Source: Pelobacter sp.
GTDB taxonomy: Bacteria > Desulfobacterota > Desulfuromonadia > Geobacterales > Pseudopelobacteraceae
Assembly (NCBI GenBank): GCA_030824515.1
Contig: JAVBXN010000028.1
Coordinates: 33,807-97,806 of the forward strand
Length of the DNA: 64,000 nucleotides
Direction: 5' to 3'
In this document: one piece after another, positions 1-9,394 of the stretch
How the letters are laid out: every line of letters starts with the position of its first letter
Position numbering within the stretch: position 1 is the first letter of the stretch
Notes under the pieces: generated by a model
Database searches by the model: none
What the model was told of the DNA's origin: nothing
The model's input: the letters and a program-made list of their open reading frames with translations, nothing else
Made by a program: the position numbers and the translations under genes

Positions 1-529
1 CCCCTCCATCTACTTCCAGTTCAGCCTCACAACCGCGCCGGTCAAGCATGGCTCTCAACGAATGGATCTTCGGCAGGCAGGCTTCAATAAAACTCTGCCC
101 TCCGAATCCGGGATTGACAGTCATCAAAAGCACCAGATCGAGATCTTCAATAACGTAGTCTAGAACATTCAGCGGCGTGGCGGGATTGAGTGAAACTCCG
201 GCCTTTTTGCCGAGTGATTTTATCAACTGCACGGTGCGGTGCAAGTGATTGACCGCTTCGGCGTGCACAACGATGATATCGGCGCCGGCAGTGGCAAAAT
301 CCGCAATGTATAGGTCGGGGTTTTCGATCATCAGGTGCACATCCAGCGGAAGCGAGGTCACCTTGCGGGCGGCTTCCACAATCAGCGGACCGATCGTGAT
401 ATTGGGAACAAAATGGCCATCCATTACATCGATGTGGATGTAGTCGGCGCCGGCCGCTTCAACTGCTCTAATTTCTTCGCCGAGTCGCGAGAAATCTGCA
501 GAAAGGATCGATGGTGCAATTTTTTTCAT
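1..529 (-). CDS. rpe: Ribulose-phosphate 3-epimerase, C-terminus beyond window
   Basis: The leftward frame stays open to the window edge, giving the first 176 of roughly 220 residues. The product interconverts ribulose-5-phosphate and xylulose-5-phosphate in the pentose phosphate pathway (cytosolic TIM barrel). Visible family signatures are the N-terminus [13 protein letters not shown], the metal/catalytic strand [19 protein letters not shown], and the phosphate-loop region [11 protein letters not shown]. The frame leaves the window at EVDGG, just into the catalytic-Asp strand. The ATG is preceded by GGAG at good spacing. It lies 19 bp downstream of rsmB on the same strand, so the two are probably cotranscribed. 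Confidence 0.93.
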   Translation of the reverse strand, partial: MKKIAPSILSADFSRLGEEIRAVEAAGADYIHIDVMDGHFVPNITIGPLIVEAARKVTSLPLDVHLMIENPDLYIADFATAGADIIVVHAEAVNHLHRTVQLIKSLGKKAGVSLNPATPLNVLDYVIEDLDLVLLMTVNPGFGGQSFIEACLPKIHSLRAMLDRRGCEAELEVDGG

Positions 530-548
530 TTGGAGACTCCGTCTTGGA

Positions 549-1922
549 TTATTGCTGTCTGCGTATACGTGCCGCAAAAAAACCGTCTGTACCGTGACGG
601 TGAGGCCAGGCCCTGAACATGCCGTAAAACTCGAACAGCTCATTCCAGGCCGGAAAAAGATCGTTCAGGTTTTCTAGCATGAATTCAGGGTGATGCAAAA
701 GAAATTCCTCCACAACCTCCTCGTTTTCTTCAACGGAAGTGGAGCAGGTCGAATAGAGTAACGAGCCTCCCGGTTTCAGCAAGGTTGCGGCGTTTTTCAG
801 CAGAATTTTCTGTACCGCCGCCAGACGGGTTAGATCGCCATGATTCAGGCGCCACTTTGCTTCCGGATTGCGGCGGATTACGCCTAAACCGGAACAGGGC
901 GCGTCCAGCAGAATCCTGTCAAATAGCCCGCCGGGTAACGTATCAAGTCGATGCAAATCGGCAACCGCCGTGGACAGACAGTTTATGCCGAGCCGACCGG
1001 CATTTTCCTTCACTATGGTCAATTTAGACCGTGAAATATCGGTTGCGATCAATTTGCCATTGTCACCCATCTGCTGGGCAATATGACAGGCCTTGCCGCC
1101 GGGAGCGGCACAGGCGTCCCAGACAGACTGCCCCGGTTCCGCGCCCAACAGATATCCTGCCATCTGGGAGGCCTCGTCCTGGACCGCAAACAGGCCGGCT
1201 TCGAAACCGGGCAGATTGATGATCGCATGGCGACCGGCAATGACGATGCCATCGGGAGAGAAGCGACATGTAGTTGCCTCAACACCCTGTTTTTCGAATT
1301 CATCAAGCAATTCCGACCGGGTGGTACGGAGAGTGTTGACCCTGATCGTCAATGGCGGCTGCTGTGATGATGCCTCGGCCAGATGATTAGCTTCCTCGAC
1401 ACCCAATTGAGCGATCCAGTGTTCTACAAGCCACTCCGGATGGGAGTGACGGGCCGCTATCGATGCTGCCGGGCTGACAAGCGGGTCGGGAAAGGTGATC
1501 AAATCCCGTCGGCGGAGATAATTACGCAGCACAGCATTTACCAGTCCGCTTGTGCGGGGGGCGAGCTGCTTTGCAAGGTTGACCGACTCATTGACCGCGG
1601 CCGACTCGGGAATCCGGTCGAGACAAGTCAACTGGTAAAGTCCTATTCTGAGTATGACCAGCGCCTGTGCGTCGAGTTCTTTGAGTGGTTTTTCAAGCAG
1701 TTGGGCAAGAACATGGTCCAACGTCCCCTGACGACGCAAGACACCGAAAACCAGTTCGGCAAATAATCCGCGATCGGGTCCGGTAAGGGCGCCGGACGCC
1801 AGCTCACTGTCAATCAGTCGATCGGCAAAGCCATCCTGTTTGCCGATGCGCTGCAGTGTATCAAAGGCCGCATGACGCGGATTGGCGGAAGGGGCGGTTT
1901 TTGAGGCACGTCTTATAATCAT
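549..1922 (-). CDS. rsmB: 16S rRNA (cytosine(967)-C(5))-methyltransferase RsmB
   Basis: A 457-residue protein with an N-terminal NusB-like RNA-binding domain (about residues 15-145) and a C-terminal SAM methyltransferase. The SAM loop [12 protein letters not shown] is near residue 267. The two family cysteines lie in LDAPCSGLG (near 336) and YSTCS (near 388); in this family one is the nucleophile and the other aids product release. It methylates C967 of 16S rRNA. Length is normal for RsmB/Sun. It is the first gene of a leftward pair with rpe and is divergent from the radical SAM gene across a 195-bp gap. Confidence 0.95.
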   Translation of the reverse strand: MIIRRASKTAPSANPRHAAFDTLQRIGKQDGFADRLIDSELASGALTGPDRGLFAELVFGVLRRQGTLDHVLAQLLEKPLKELDAQALVILRIGLYQLTCLDRIPESAAVNESVNLAKQLAPRTSGLVNAVLRNYLRRRDLITFPDPLVSPAASIAARHSHPEWLVEHWIAQLGVEEANHLAEASSQQPPLTIRVNTLRTTRSELLDEFEKQGVEATTCRFSPDGIVIAGRHAIINLPGFEAGLFAVQDEASQMAGYLLGAEPGQSVWDACAAPGGKACHIAQQMGDNGKLIATDISRSKLTIVKENAGRLGINCLSTAVADLHRLDTLPGGLFDRILLDAPCSGLGVIRRNPEAKWRLNHGDLTRLAAVQKILLKNAATLLKPGGSLLYSTCSTSVEENEEVVEEFLLHHPEFMLENLNDLFPAWNELFEFYGMFRAWPHRHGTDGFFAARIRRQQ

Positions 1923-2117
1923 GGACCCTCATCATTAATTTAAATTTGCTGATAAAGCGAATAGAGGACATCATAGTCACCATGTCGTAAAAGTGCAAGC
2001 GCGGTTAACGGGAATAGCCCGGCAAAAGTCAGTAAATCGGCTATTTCCCTTGCATAGCCACCCCTGATTTGCTACATTTCCAGACCATCCAAATTCCAGG
2101 AAAGAACTGAAACAATA

Positions 2118-4592
2118 TTGATGAATCTTCTTGCCGTTGAAAAACCTGCCCGCTACATGGGTGGCGAAATGGGCTCCATCCGCAAGGATGTCGCCGAACT
2201 GCGCTTTGCTTTGGCTTTTCCCGATGTCTATGAAGTCGGCATGAGCCATTTGGGTCTGCGTATTCTCTATCATGTCCTCAACGGAGTTGACGGCATTGCG
2301 GCGGAAAGGGTTTTTGCCCCCTGGCCGGACATGGAGGAACAGCTCAGGGGGGCCGGCGATTCTCTGGCCACGCTGGAAAGTGGCACTCCGCTGGCTAATT
2401 GTGACATCATCGGCTTCACTCTGCAGTACGAGCTTTCCTACACCAACATCGTCAACATGTTGCGACTGGCCGGAATTCCGCTTTTGGCCGGTGAGCGCAC
2501 CGACATCTTCCCGCTGGTCATTGCTGGCGGTCCCTGCGCCTATAACCCCGAGCCTCTGGCCCCTTTTCTGGATGCCGTGCTGCTGGGGGACGGCGAAGAA
2601 GCTGTGCTGGAAATTGCACGAGCGGTAATGGACGGCAAAAAGGGCAAAGAGTCTAAAGCACAACTACTTGAGCGGCTGGCCGCCATCGAAGGGGTCTATG
2701 TACCGTCGCTGTTCGAGCCAGAATATCATCCAGACGGCACCATCTCGGCCATTAACCCGCTCAAGCCCGGACACTCCAGGGTACGACGACGTTTTCTCGC
2801 GGATCTTGACTCGGCCCCCTACCCCTCTGTGCCGGTCGTTCCCTTCATGAAAACAGTGCATGACCGGGTAGCGGTCGAGATTGCCCGCGGCTGCACTCGC
2901 GGTTGCCGTTTCTGCCAGGCCGGTTATATCTATCGTCCCTTGCGGGAACGTTCCCAGGACACGATCCTCAAGCTCGTTGACGAAGCACTGCAGGCGACCG
3001 GCTATGACGAAGTCTCGCTGCTATCCCTCTCCACAGGCGACTACTCCTGTGTAGCACCGCTATTATCCGAACTGATGTCCCGCTATGCCGAAGCCAGGGT
3101 GGCGGTTTCCCTGCCGTCGCTTCGAGTCGGTACCCTGACCGAGGGCCTGATCGAGGAGATCAAGAAGGTGCGCAAGACCGGCTTCACGCTGGCACCCGAA
3201 GCGGGCAGCGACCGCATGCGCCGCGTCATCAACAAGGGCATCTCCGAGGACGACTTGATTGCAGGCGCAGCCAGCATCTACAATGCCGGCTGGCGGCTGA
3301 TAAAGTTGTATTTCATGATCGGCCTGCCGGGTGAAACCGTGGAAGATGTGACACAGATCTCCACCCTGGCGCGCAAGGTAAAGGACCAGGCCAAGTCGGC
3401 CGGAGCAGGTGGCGATGTCAATGTTGCCGTCAGCACCTTTGTACCCAAGGCCCACACCCCTTTTCAATGGGAGCCGCAGATTTCCAAGCAGGAAACGCTC
3501 GATTTGCAGTACCAGCTTCACTGCGATCTGAAAAAGCGCAAACTGAGATTCAAATGGCAGGACGCATCTCTGTCGCTGATGGAAGGGGTCTTTGCCCGTG
3601 GCGACCGTCGACTGGCGCCGGTTCTGATCAGAGCGGTTGAGCTGGGATGCCGCTTCGACGGCTGGGGCGACCATTTCTCGCTGGAAAGATGGCAGCAGGC
3701 TTTCAGCGACTGTGGCATCCAGCCGGAATGGTACCTGCGGCGGCGCGAACTGTCGGAAATACTGCCGTGGGAGCACTTGGACTGCGGCGTAACACGCGAG
3801 TTCCTGCTGGCCGAACGTGAACGTGCAATCAGCGAGGCCGCCACCGAAGACTGCCGGAATGGAAAATGTACCGACTGCGGAGTCTGCGATTTTAAACAGA
3901 TAACCACCAGGCTATCCGTCAAATCCGACCTGCAGCCTCGAAGCAAGGTCCCTGATATAGAACAACAGCCAGCCAGGGTTCGACTGCGGTTCGCCAAAAA
4001 TGGCACCATGCGTTACCTGAGCCACCTCGAACTGATCACGGTCTTTACCCGTGCTGTCAGTCGTGGCGGAGTGCCGATCCTCTTTTCACAGGGCTTTCAC
4101 CCGCATCCCCGTTTTTCTTTCGGCACAGCCACATCTGTCGGAGTTGAATCCAGGGCCGAGTACATGGATATGTTTATCGCGGCCGGGACCTCGGCAGCAG
4201 ATGTTCAGGTACGGCTCAACACCGTACTGCCCGAAGGGTTGAGTATTCTGGAGTCTATCGAGGTAGACGTCAAAGCACCGTCGATTTCGACGCTGATTGA
4301 TGCCACCCGCTACCGAATATATCTGGATTCCATCCCGGTCGATCAGCTGGTGGATCTATGTGTGCGTTTTTTGGCACACGATACTTTCGTAATTCAGCGA
4401 ACCAAAAAAGGTGACGTGCAGGAAGTGGACCTCCGGCGCGAAACCGTTTCGCTGGGCACGGACGGTCAGGCCTTGGAACTGGTTGCAAAACGGGGCAAAC
4501 CGCTTGAATTTGCCAGGGCCATCAGCGGTAACGACATGCTCAAGGGCGAGGACATCCGGATAGAGAAACTGGAAGTCATATTCGCCCAATAA
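2118..4592 (+). CDS. B12-binding/radical SAM protein fused to DUF2344 (TIGR03960-TIGR03936)
   Basis: An 824-residue fusion. The N-terminal part resembles the cobalamin-binding-like domain of B12/radical SAM proteins. The radical SAM cluster site is GCTRGCRFCQAG near residue 257 (CxxxCxxC). A linker holds CTDCGVCDF, another possible metal site near residue 585. From about residue 617 comes the DUF2344 domain (RVRLRFAKNGTMRYLSHLEL, FSQGFHPHPRFSFG). In Geobacter-like genomes this fusion is found immediately upstream of RNase G, as here (45-bp gap, same strand), which suggests a role in RNA or ribosome modification. The substrate is not known to me. Confidence 0.9.
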   Translation: MMNLLAVEKPARYMGGEMGSIRKDVAELRFALAFPDVYEVGMSHLGLRILYHVLNGVDGIAAERVFAPWPDMEEQLRGAGDSLATLESGTPLANCDIIGFTLQYELSYTNIVNMLRLAGIPLLAGERTDIFPLVIAGGPCAYNPEPLAPFLDAVLLGDGEEAVLEIARAVMDGKKGKESKAQLLERLAAIEGVYVPSLFEPEYHPDGTISAINPLKPGHSRVRRRFLADLDSAPYPSVPVVPFMKTVHDRVAVEIARGCTRGCRFCQAGYIYRPLRERSQDTILKLVDEALQATGYDEVSLLSLSTGDYSCVAPLLSELMSRYAEARVAVSLPSLRVGTLTEGLIEEIKKVRKTGFTLAPEAGSDRMRRVINKGISEDDLIAGAASIYNAGWRLIKLYFMIGLPGETVEDVTQISTLARKVKDQAKSAGAGGDVNVAVSTFVPKAHTPFQWEPQISKQETLDLQYQLHCDLKKRKLRFKWQDASLSLMEGVFARGDRRLAPVLIRAVELGCRFDGWGDHFSLERWQQAFSDCGIQPEWYLRRRELSEILPWEHLDCGVTREFLLAERERAISEAATEDCRNGKCTDCGVCDFKQITTRLSVKSDLQPRSKVPDIEQQPARVRLRFAKNGTMRYLSHLELITVFTRAVSRGGVPILFSQGFHPHPRFSFGTATSVGVESRAEYMDMFIAAGTSAADVQVRLNTVLPEGLSILESIEVDVKAPSISTLIDATRYRIYLDSIPVDQLVDLCVRFLAHDTFVIQRTKKGDVQEVDLRRETVSLGTDGQALELVAKRGKPLEFARAISGNDMLKGEDIRIEKLEVIFAQ

Positions 4593-4637
4593 CGTTTATT
4601 CACAAATTTCAATTTTACATATACGGAGAAAACCACC

Positions 4638-6164
4638 ATGGGAGCAGAGTTAGTAATCAATGCCGCCTCCCACGAAACCCGCATTGCGCTGATCGAGAAC
4701 GGCACCATTGCCGAACTGTACATCGAACGCAGCCGCGAAAAGGGGATCGTGGGCAACATCTACAAGGGGCGCGTGATCCGGGTATTGCCCGGAATGCAGG
4801 CTGCCTTCGTTGACATCGGTCTCGAAAAAGCAGCTTTTCTGTATGTCGCCGACGTTTTTGACGCGATTGAAGAGTATGAGTCGCTGCTTGACAGCGGCAA
4901 CAAAAAGGATGATGAGTCTCACGAGGTGCAGGAACCGGGCGGACACCCGGAATTTCGACCACTGCATCCGATCGAGGACCTGCTGCAGGAAGGGCAGGAA
5001 CTGCTGGTGCAGATTTCGAAGGAGCCGCTGGGAACCAAGGGTGCTCGCATAACATCGCATATTTCGCTGCCGGGCCGGCACCTGGTATACATGCCGACCG
5101 TCGATCACATCGGTATCTCACGACGGATCGAGGACGAGGAGGAGCGGGAGCGGCTGCGTGAAGTTGTAGAGCGCCTCAAACAACCAGGCTCAGGCTATAT
5201 CGTCAGAACGGTGTCGGAAGGAAAAAGCGAAGAGGATCTGGTAGCGGATATCCAGTACCTTTCCACACTCTGGAACGAGATCTCTACCCGTAAGGATAAG
5301 GCAGCCGTGCCTTCGCTGTTGCACTCCGACCTGGATGTGGTTCAGAAGGTTGTGCGCGACATCGTTACAGAGCAGGTTGACAGGATCGTAGTTGATTCCA
5401 AGACCGACTATGACCGGATCGTGCAGTTCATCTCCACTTTTGCAGCCAAGATGAAATATGCGATCGAACTGTACGACGAGGAAGAGCCGATCTTCGATCA
5501 CTACGGCCTGGAGGTCGAGATCAGCCGCGCTCTGGGACGCAAGGTGTGGCTCAAATCCGGCGGCTACATCATTATCGAACAGACCGAGGCGCTGACCGCG
5601 ATCGATGTCAATACCGGCCGCTTCGTCGGCAAGCATAACCTGGAAGACACGATCCTCAAAACCAACCTTGAAGCGGTCAAGGAAATCGCCTATCAGCTGC
5701 GTCTACGCAATATCGGCGGCATCATCATAATCGACTTCATAGACATGGAAAAAGAGGTCAACCGCGAGAAGGTCTTTGGTGCGCTGGAAGAAGCGCTCAA
5801 GGCGGACAAGTCAAAAACCAATATACTGAAAATATCCGAACTCGGGCTGGTAGAAATGACCAGAAAACGGGTGCGGGAGAGCATCGGCAGAATGATGTGT
5901 GAACCATGCACCTACTGTGAAGGACGTGGATATATCAAATCCAAAACGACCATCTGCCACGAGATTTTTCGCGAATTACGTCGTGAGATGCTTGACATAC
6001 GAGGAACCAAGGCAACCGTGACAGTTCATCCACTTGTCGCAGATCTTTTGTACGACGAGGAAAGACGGGGGCTTGAGGAGTTGGAAAAGAAGTTCAAAAA
6101 GCGGATCACGGTGCGCGCCAAGCCGGGCTTTCACCAGGAACAGTTTGAAATTCTGATCAACTGA
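4638..6164 (+). CDS. rng: Ribonuclease G (RNase E/G family)
   Basis: A 508-residue endoribonuclease of the RNase E/G family, acting in 5' rRNA maturation and mRNA decay. It has an N-terminal S1-like RNA-binding region (GNIYKGRVIRVLPGMQAAFVD), the 5'-sensor/DNase I-like core with LTAIDVNTGRFVG carrying catalytic Asp, IIIDFIDM, and a C-terminal cysteine motif MCEPCTYCEGRGY corresponding to the family Zn-link region. It lacks the long degradosome scaffold of RNase E, which fits RNase G. A GGAG motif precedes the ATG. It is the second gene after the radical SAM fusion and is followed by a hairpin. Confidence 0.95.
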   Translation: MGAELVINAASHETRIALIENGTIAELYIERSREKGIVGNIYKGRVIRVLPGMQAAFVDIGLEKAAFLYVADVFDAIEEYESLLDSGNKKDDESHEVQEPGGHPEFRPLHPIEDLLQEGQELLVQISKEPLGTKGARITSHISLPGRHLVYMPTVDHIGISRRIEDEEERERLREVVERLKQPGSGYIVRTVSEGKSEEDLVADIQYLSTLWNEISTRKDKAAVPSLLHSDLDVVQKVVRDIVTEQVDRIVVDSKTDYDRIVQFISTFAAKMKYAIELYDEEEPIFDHYGLEVEISRALGRKVWLKSGGYIIIEQTEALTAIDVNTGRFVGKHNLEDTILKTNLEAVKEIAYQLRLRNIGGIIIIDFIDMEKEVNREKVFGALEEALKADKSKTNILKISELGLVEMTRKRVRESIGRMMCEPCTYCEGRGYIKSKTTICHEIFRELRREMLDIRGTKATVTVHPLVADLLYDEERRGLEELEKKFKKRITVRAKPGFHQEQFEILIN

Positions 6165-6191
6165 ACAGGCAAGAGGCAACAAATTAATTAT

Positions 6192-6226
6192 GTCAAATGG
6201 CGGGGGTGCTACCACCGCCATTTGAC
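6192..6226. terminator. Hairpin between convergent rng and RHH gene
   Basis: A perfect 12-bp inverted repeat (GTCAAATGGCGG at 6192-6203, CCGCCATTTGAC at 6215-6226) with an 11-nt loop, placed between the convergent ends of rng and the small regulator. Position suggests a bidirectional terminator. The T-run expected of a strong intrinsic terminator is weak on both strands. Confidence 0.55.
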
Positions 6227-6244
6227 GTATAAACGTTCTAAGCT

Positions 6245-6430
6245 TTATGCTGCCTTCTGATTCAGAGTATCCTGCTGATAATGTGCGGTAAAGTACTCCA
6301 TCGCTTCACGCATGATCACGGAAATGCTCTTATTGGTTGTGCTCATCAGGCTTTCCAAGTGTTCACGCTCTTCATCGCTGACTCTCATCGAAATGACATT
6401 GTAACGTGGATTCTCTCTCATTCTTCCCAT
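6245..6430 (-). CDS. Small ribbon-helix-helix (CopG/Arc-type) DNA-binding protein
   Basis: A 61-residue basic N-terminus with a ribbon-helix-helix pattern: strand YNVISMRVS, helix DEEREHLESLMSTT, then NKSISVIMREAMEYFTAHY. Such proteins bind DNA as dimers through the beta strand. A strong AGGAGG lies 8 bases before the ATG. No toxin gene is adjacent, so it looks like a solo regulator rather than an antitoxin. The target is unknown. The neighbour 256 bp upstream is the Fe-S/sigma-54 regulator on the same strand. Confidence 0.7.
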   Translation of the reverse strand: MGRMRENPRYNVISMRVSDEEREHLESLMSTTNKSISVIMREAMEYFTAHYQQDTLNQKAA

Positions 6431-6686
6431 TGTAATCTTCCTCCTGGCATTTTTTTATGGTTTGTTTCGTGCGTTTTCGAACGAATGTACCGTTTATCTA
6501 GCCAGTATCGTGCCAAGTCCTACATAAAATAAAATACGCAATGATGTCATTTAATTAGATGAATTGCTTAAAGCGTCTACTACGCGGGTTGTAAAAACAT
6601 GTGTCATGTTTGGCGCACTAGTGGCCAAAAGTATACACAATTTTATAACACAAACCTGCAGCAGGGGCGGCTCTACTAAGAATTTA
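6431..6686. other. Non-coding gap between two leftward genes
   Basis: 256 bp, AT-richer than the flanking genes. It must hold the leader of the ribbon-helix-helix gene (AGGAGG at the left end). I see no clear intrinsic terminator for the upstream sigma-54 regulator and no convincing promoter or convincing ORF. Confidence 0.4.
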
Positions 6687-8963
6687 TTAATTTTTACCGT
6701 TTGCTACCCGAACGACTTCAATACCATGTTTTACAAGTATGCGATAAAACGTGCGACGTGGAACATTGGCCAGTCGGGCGGCTTTTGCAACATTTCCACC
6801 GGTCTCTTCAAGATACCGCAAAATAATGTTCTTCTCGGTACGCCCGACCTGCAGCTCCCGCTCCGCCTTGAAGGAAACCCGGCGACGGTTGGCGTCGTCA
6901 TCATGGCATGTCTCATAGGTGCTTCTGAAAATAGTCGGGAGGGTTTCCAGGCGGACCGGCCCCTCCTTGGTCAGAACGGAAGCACGCTCTATCACATTCT
7001 GCATCTCGCGTATATTGCCCGGCCAGGGGTAGTGTTGCATGGCCCTTATGGCACGCTCTTCGATACCGGCAATTGACTTGTTAAGCTTTTTACGTGCTTT
7101 TTCGATGAAATGCAGTGCAAGCTCCGGCACTGATTCCACGCGGTCACGAAGTGGAGGCAAGGTAATGCAAAAAACGTTCAGACGGTAGTACAGGTCTTCT
7201 CGGAACCACCCCTCACGAACACCCAATTCCAGATCCTTGTTGGTGGCAGCAATCAGGCGCACATCGACTTTGCGAGCGTTGATGCCGCCGACAGGACGCA
7301 CTTCACCCAGATCCAGCACCCTCAACAACTCAGCCTGAAGCTTGGGGGTGATATCGCCGATTTCATCGAGGAAAATCGTTCCGCCGTTAGCAGCCTCGAA
7401 AAGCCCCTTCTTGTCCGATGTGGCACCGGTAAACGATCCTTTTTTATGACCAAACAGTTCACTTTCCAGCAATGAATCGGTAATCGTAGTACAGTTAACC
7501 GTCATGAGCGGCTTGTCGTTGCGCAGGCTCATTCGGTGAATAGCACGAGCCGTCAACTCTTTACCGGTGCCGGTCTCACCTCTGATCAACACCGTCGTCG
7601 GAGTGGGAGCAACCTGACTGATAAGCCCCATTACCTCGTGTATTCCCGGGTCACTGCCGATAATCAGGTCATCTCCCGCCTGACGGTCAAGCTCGCGACG
7701 CACCAGTTCGTATTTCTGCATCAGGCGCCCGCGATCTTCGTCAATCTGCTGCATGTTGTGCGGCAGGCACATCTCGATATCGGCCAAACCCTGGAATACG
7801 GCCACCGCATGCTCTCTGCAGGTATTATAGCCACAGGCCCGGCAGTTCATCTCATCCCCTTGGGTAAATTTATTGGTGGAATGCAGGATGCGTTTGACAT
7901 CGTCCTTTCCCGGTGTAGCAAGCTTGCGCGACTTGTCCGAATATGATCTCGAAAGATCCGGCATCACCAGCGCCGGTCGATAATGCGGAGCAGTGGCGTA
8001 TTCGAGCTTGCTGTTGCTGTGGCAGACTATCAACTTGCGTTTATAAAAGTAATTCAGGTCCGTATCGCGGGTCGGTCCATCCACGCAACCTCCGTCACAG
8101 AAGCGCAGATCGACAAACGAAGGCGAAACCCTGTCCGTAGCCAAATCACGTATTATTCCAATGGTATGCGATTCCCCTTCGGCACTGACAGTTTCCGTAT
8201 CCAGCAGATCAGGCTCAAATCCGAATACCTTGAGCGGAGCACCGGTCAAGGTGAAAAGACGCGCAGAACCCGGGTCAAGCCCATCGAAAGGCATTTCCGC
8301 CAGAGAGGCGGGTGTAATCCTGCGGTTTTTCAGTAGCTTGTCAATTTCCTGGTAAGTCAGCACCACATCAATGGCGTTCGACTCCTCAGACTGAATCTCA
8401 AATTTGGCTGCAATACAACTGCTGACATAAACAACCTTGGTGTCTTCACCCCGAATGCTTTTTATGAAGCGGCCCATGGCAATCATCGGAGAAACAACCG
8501 GCATAATGTTGGGAAGCAGCGATGGATAATGGCGCTCAATCAGGTCAACAACTGCGGGACAGTGTGACGATATTAATGGTTTGTCCGCGCACTGCAGGGC
8601 TTCACGATAGCTGTTGGCGATCATGCTGGCTCCATATGCGCCTTCGTGCACCTCGCAAAAACCCAGGCTTTTCAATGATGCAACCAACTGGCCTGGCATC
8701 AGCGAGTGAAAGAAGGTGGGAAATGAACACCCCAACACAGCGACCACAGGCGCACCGGAAGCAAGCATCTCCTGGGTTTTAACCATACGGTCCACCACCA
8801 CCTTGGCCTTCTGCGGGCAACTGAGACAATTACCACAACCAATACAGCGGTCATACATGATCTGGGCAAAGCCCTGGTCAACCTTGATGGCCTTGACAGG
8901 ACAGCTGCGAACACAGGAGTAGCAACGCCGGCAGCGCTCCTTATAGGTGATAATAGGTTCCAT
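6687..8963 (-). CDS. Fe-only-hydrogenase-like / sigma-54-dependent transcriptional activator
   Basis: A 758-residue multidomain regulator. The N-terminus has ferredoxin-type cysteines (CRRCYSCVRSCPVKAI and CIGCGNCLSCPQ, residues ~11-55). A region resembling the large-subunit domain of iron-only hydrogenases follows (~75-340), then another Fe-S motif (MNCRACGYNTCREHA, ~375). The C-terminal half is a sigma-54 AAA+ activator with Walker A GETGTGKE (~462), GSFTGA in place of the usual GAFTGA loop (~507), Walker B GGTIFLDEIGD, and a Fis-type HTH (GGNVAKAARLANVPRRTFYR). The cluster domains suggest redox or H2 sensing coupled to sigma-54 transcription. No hydrogenase genes adjoin it. Confidence 0.85.
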   Translation of the reverse strand: MEPIITYKERCRRCYSCVRSCPVKAIKVDQGFAQIMYDRCIGCGNCLSCPQKAKVVVDRMVKTQEMLASGAPVVAVLGCSFPTFFHSLMPGQLVASLKSLGFCEVHEGAYGASMIANSYREALQCADKPLISSHCPAVVDLIERHYPSLLPNIMPVVSPMIAMGRFIKSIRGEDTKVVYVSSCIAAKFEIQSEESNAIDVVLTYQEIDKLLKNRRITPASLAEMPFDGLDPGSARLFTLTGAPLKVFGFEPDLLDTETVSAEGESHTIGIIRDLATDRVSPSFVDLRFCDGGCVDGPTRDTDLNYFYKRKLIVCHSNSKLEYATAPHYRPALVMPDLSRSYSDKSRKLATPGKDDVKRILHSTNKFTQGDEMNCRACGYNTCREHAVAVFQGLADIEMCLPHNMQQIDEDRGRLMQKYELVRRELDRQAGDDLIIGSDPGIHEVMGLISQVAPTPTTVLIRGETGTGKELTARAIHRMSLRNDKPLMTVNCTTITDSLLESELFGHKKGSFTGATSDKKGLFEAANGGTIFLDEIGDITPKLQAELLRVLDLGEVRPVGGINARKVDVRLIAATNKDLELGVREGWFREDLYYRLNVFCITLPPLRDRVESVPELALHFIEKARKKLNKSIAGIEERAIRAMQHYPWPGNIREMQNVIERASVLTKEGPVRLETLPTIFRSTYETCHDDDANRRRVSFKAERELQVGRTEKNIILRYLEETGGNVAKAARLANVPRRTFYRILVKHGIEVVRVANGKN

Positions 8964-9012
8964 TGATTCCCGTCCCTATAAAATACTTGAATTGACTGAT
9001 CTGTTTTTAACT

Positions 9013-9041
9013 ACAATACACAAGTTTCACAAAGTGTGCAA
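9013..9041 (-). promoter_or_regulatory. Candidate sigma-70 promoter for the sigma-54 regulator gene
   Basis: On the minus strand TTGCAC (9041-9036) is separated by 17 bp from TATTGT (9018-9013). It lies about 50 bp before the regulator ATG. The -35 is a poor match, so the call rests on spacing and position. Confidence 0.3.
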
Positions 9042-9132
9042 CTTTTGACACACATTATTTTTAGAAATTTTTTAGCCATTTATCTGACACTTCCCAATCT
9101 ACTGATGTTGCCGGTATCATTTATAATTTAGC

Positions 9133-9160
9133 TTGACAGCCACCCCTTCTATGATATTGT
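9133..9160 (+). promoter_or_regulatory. Candidate sigma-70 promoter of the eCIS operon
   Basis: Consensus -35 TTGACA (9133-9138), 16-bp spacer and TATTGT (9155-9160). It is the best promoter match in the gap and would give an untranslated leader of roughly 225 nt before the first eCIS gene. Confidence 0.45.
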
Positions 9161-9259
9161 GCAAATTAAAATTTATGAATTTATGGTGACGAAGGGCCGG
9201 ATTTCACACTGGACTTGGGTTCCATTTATCCCCAGCACTTGAATAGTTCCCCCCAAGTT

Positions 9260-9325
9260 GGTCGAATTGCCGGAAACAGCCGCTATTAAATGGTTGCACC
9301 GCTGGAATTCGACCATTTTTTGTTT
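9260..9325 (+). promoter_or_regulatory. Leader hairpin with T-run (possible attenuator)
   Basis: GGTCGAATT (9260-9268) pairs perfectly with AATTCGACC (9306-9314), followed at once by a T-rich tract (9316-9325). A second stem, AATGGT (9289-9294) with ACCATT (9312-9317), shares the same right arm, so the two are mutually exclusive. The layout resembles a terminator or attenuator in the leader of the eCIS operon. Confidence 0.4.
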
Positions 9326-9394
9326 TGCTTAAGACAAAAGGATACTTGAGACGACCATTTGTGTCACTTCTGACCAGAAAGCAGCCGGATCAAA

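Larger units (their letters stand above)
8964..9394. other. Divergent intergenic region between sigma-54 regulator and eCIS operon
   Basis: 431 bp without a supported gene. It holds candidate promoters in both directions (9013-9041 leftward, 9133-9160 rightward) and a palindromic segment with a T-run at 9260-9325 that would lie in the untranslated leader of the eCIS operon. The segment 9035-9055 has a GTGTG/CACAC-ended partial inverted repeat overlapping the leftward -35 and could be an operator. Confidence 0.5.

Noticed and set aside
1977..2663. 228-residue leftward ORF across the rsmB-radical SAM gap
   Set aside because: Mostly overlaps the radical SAM gene, no conserved motif.
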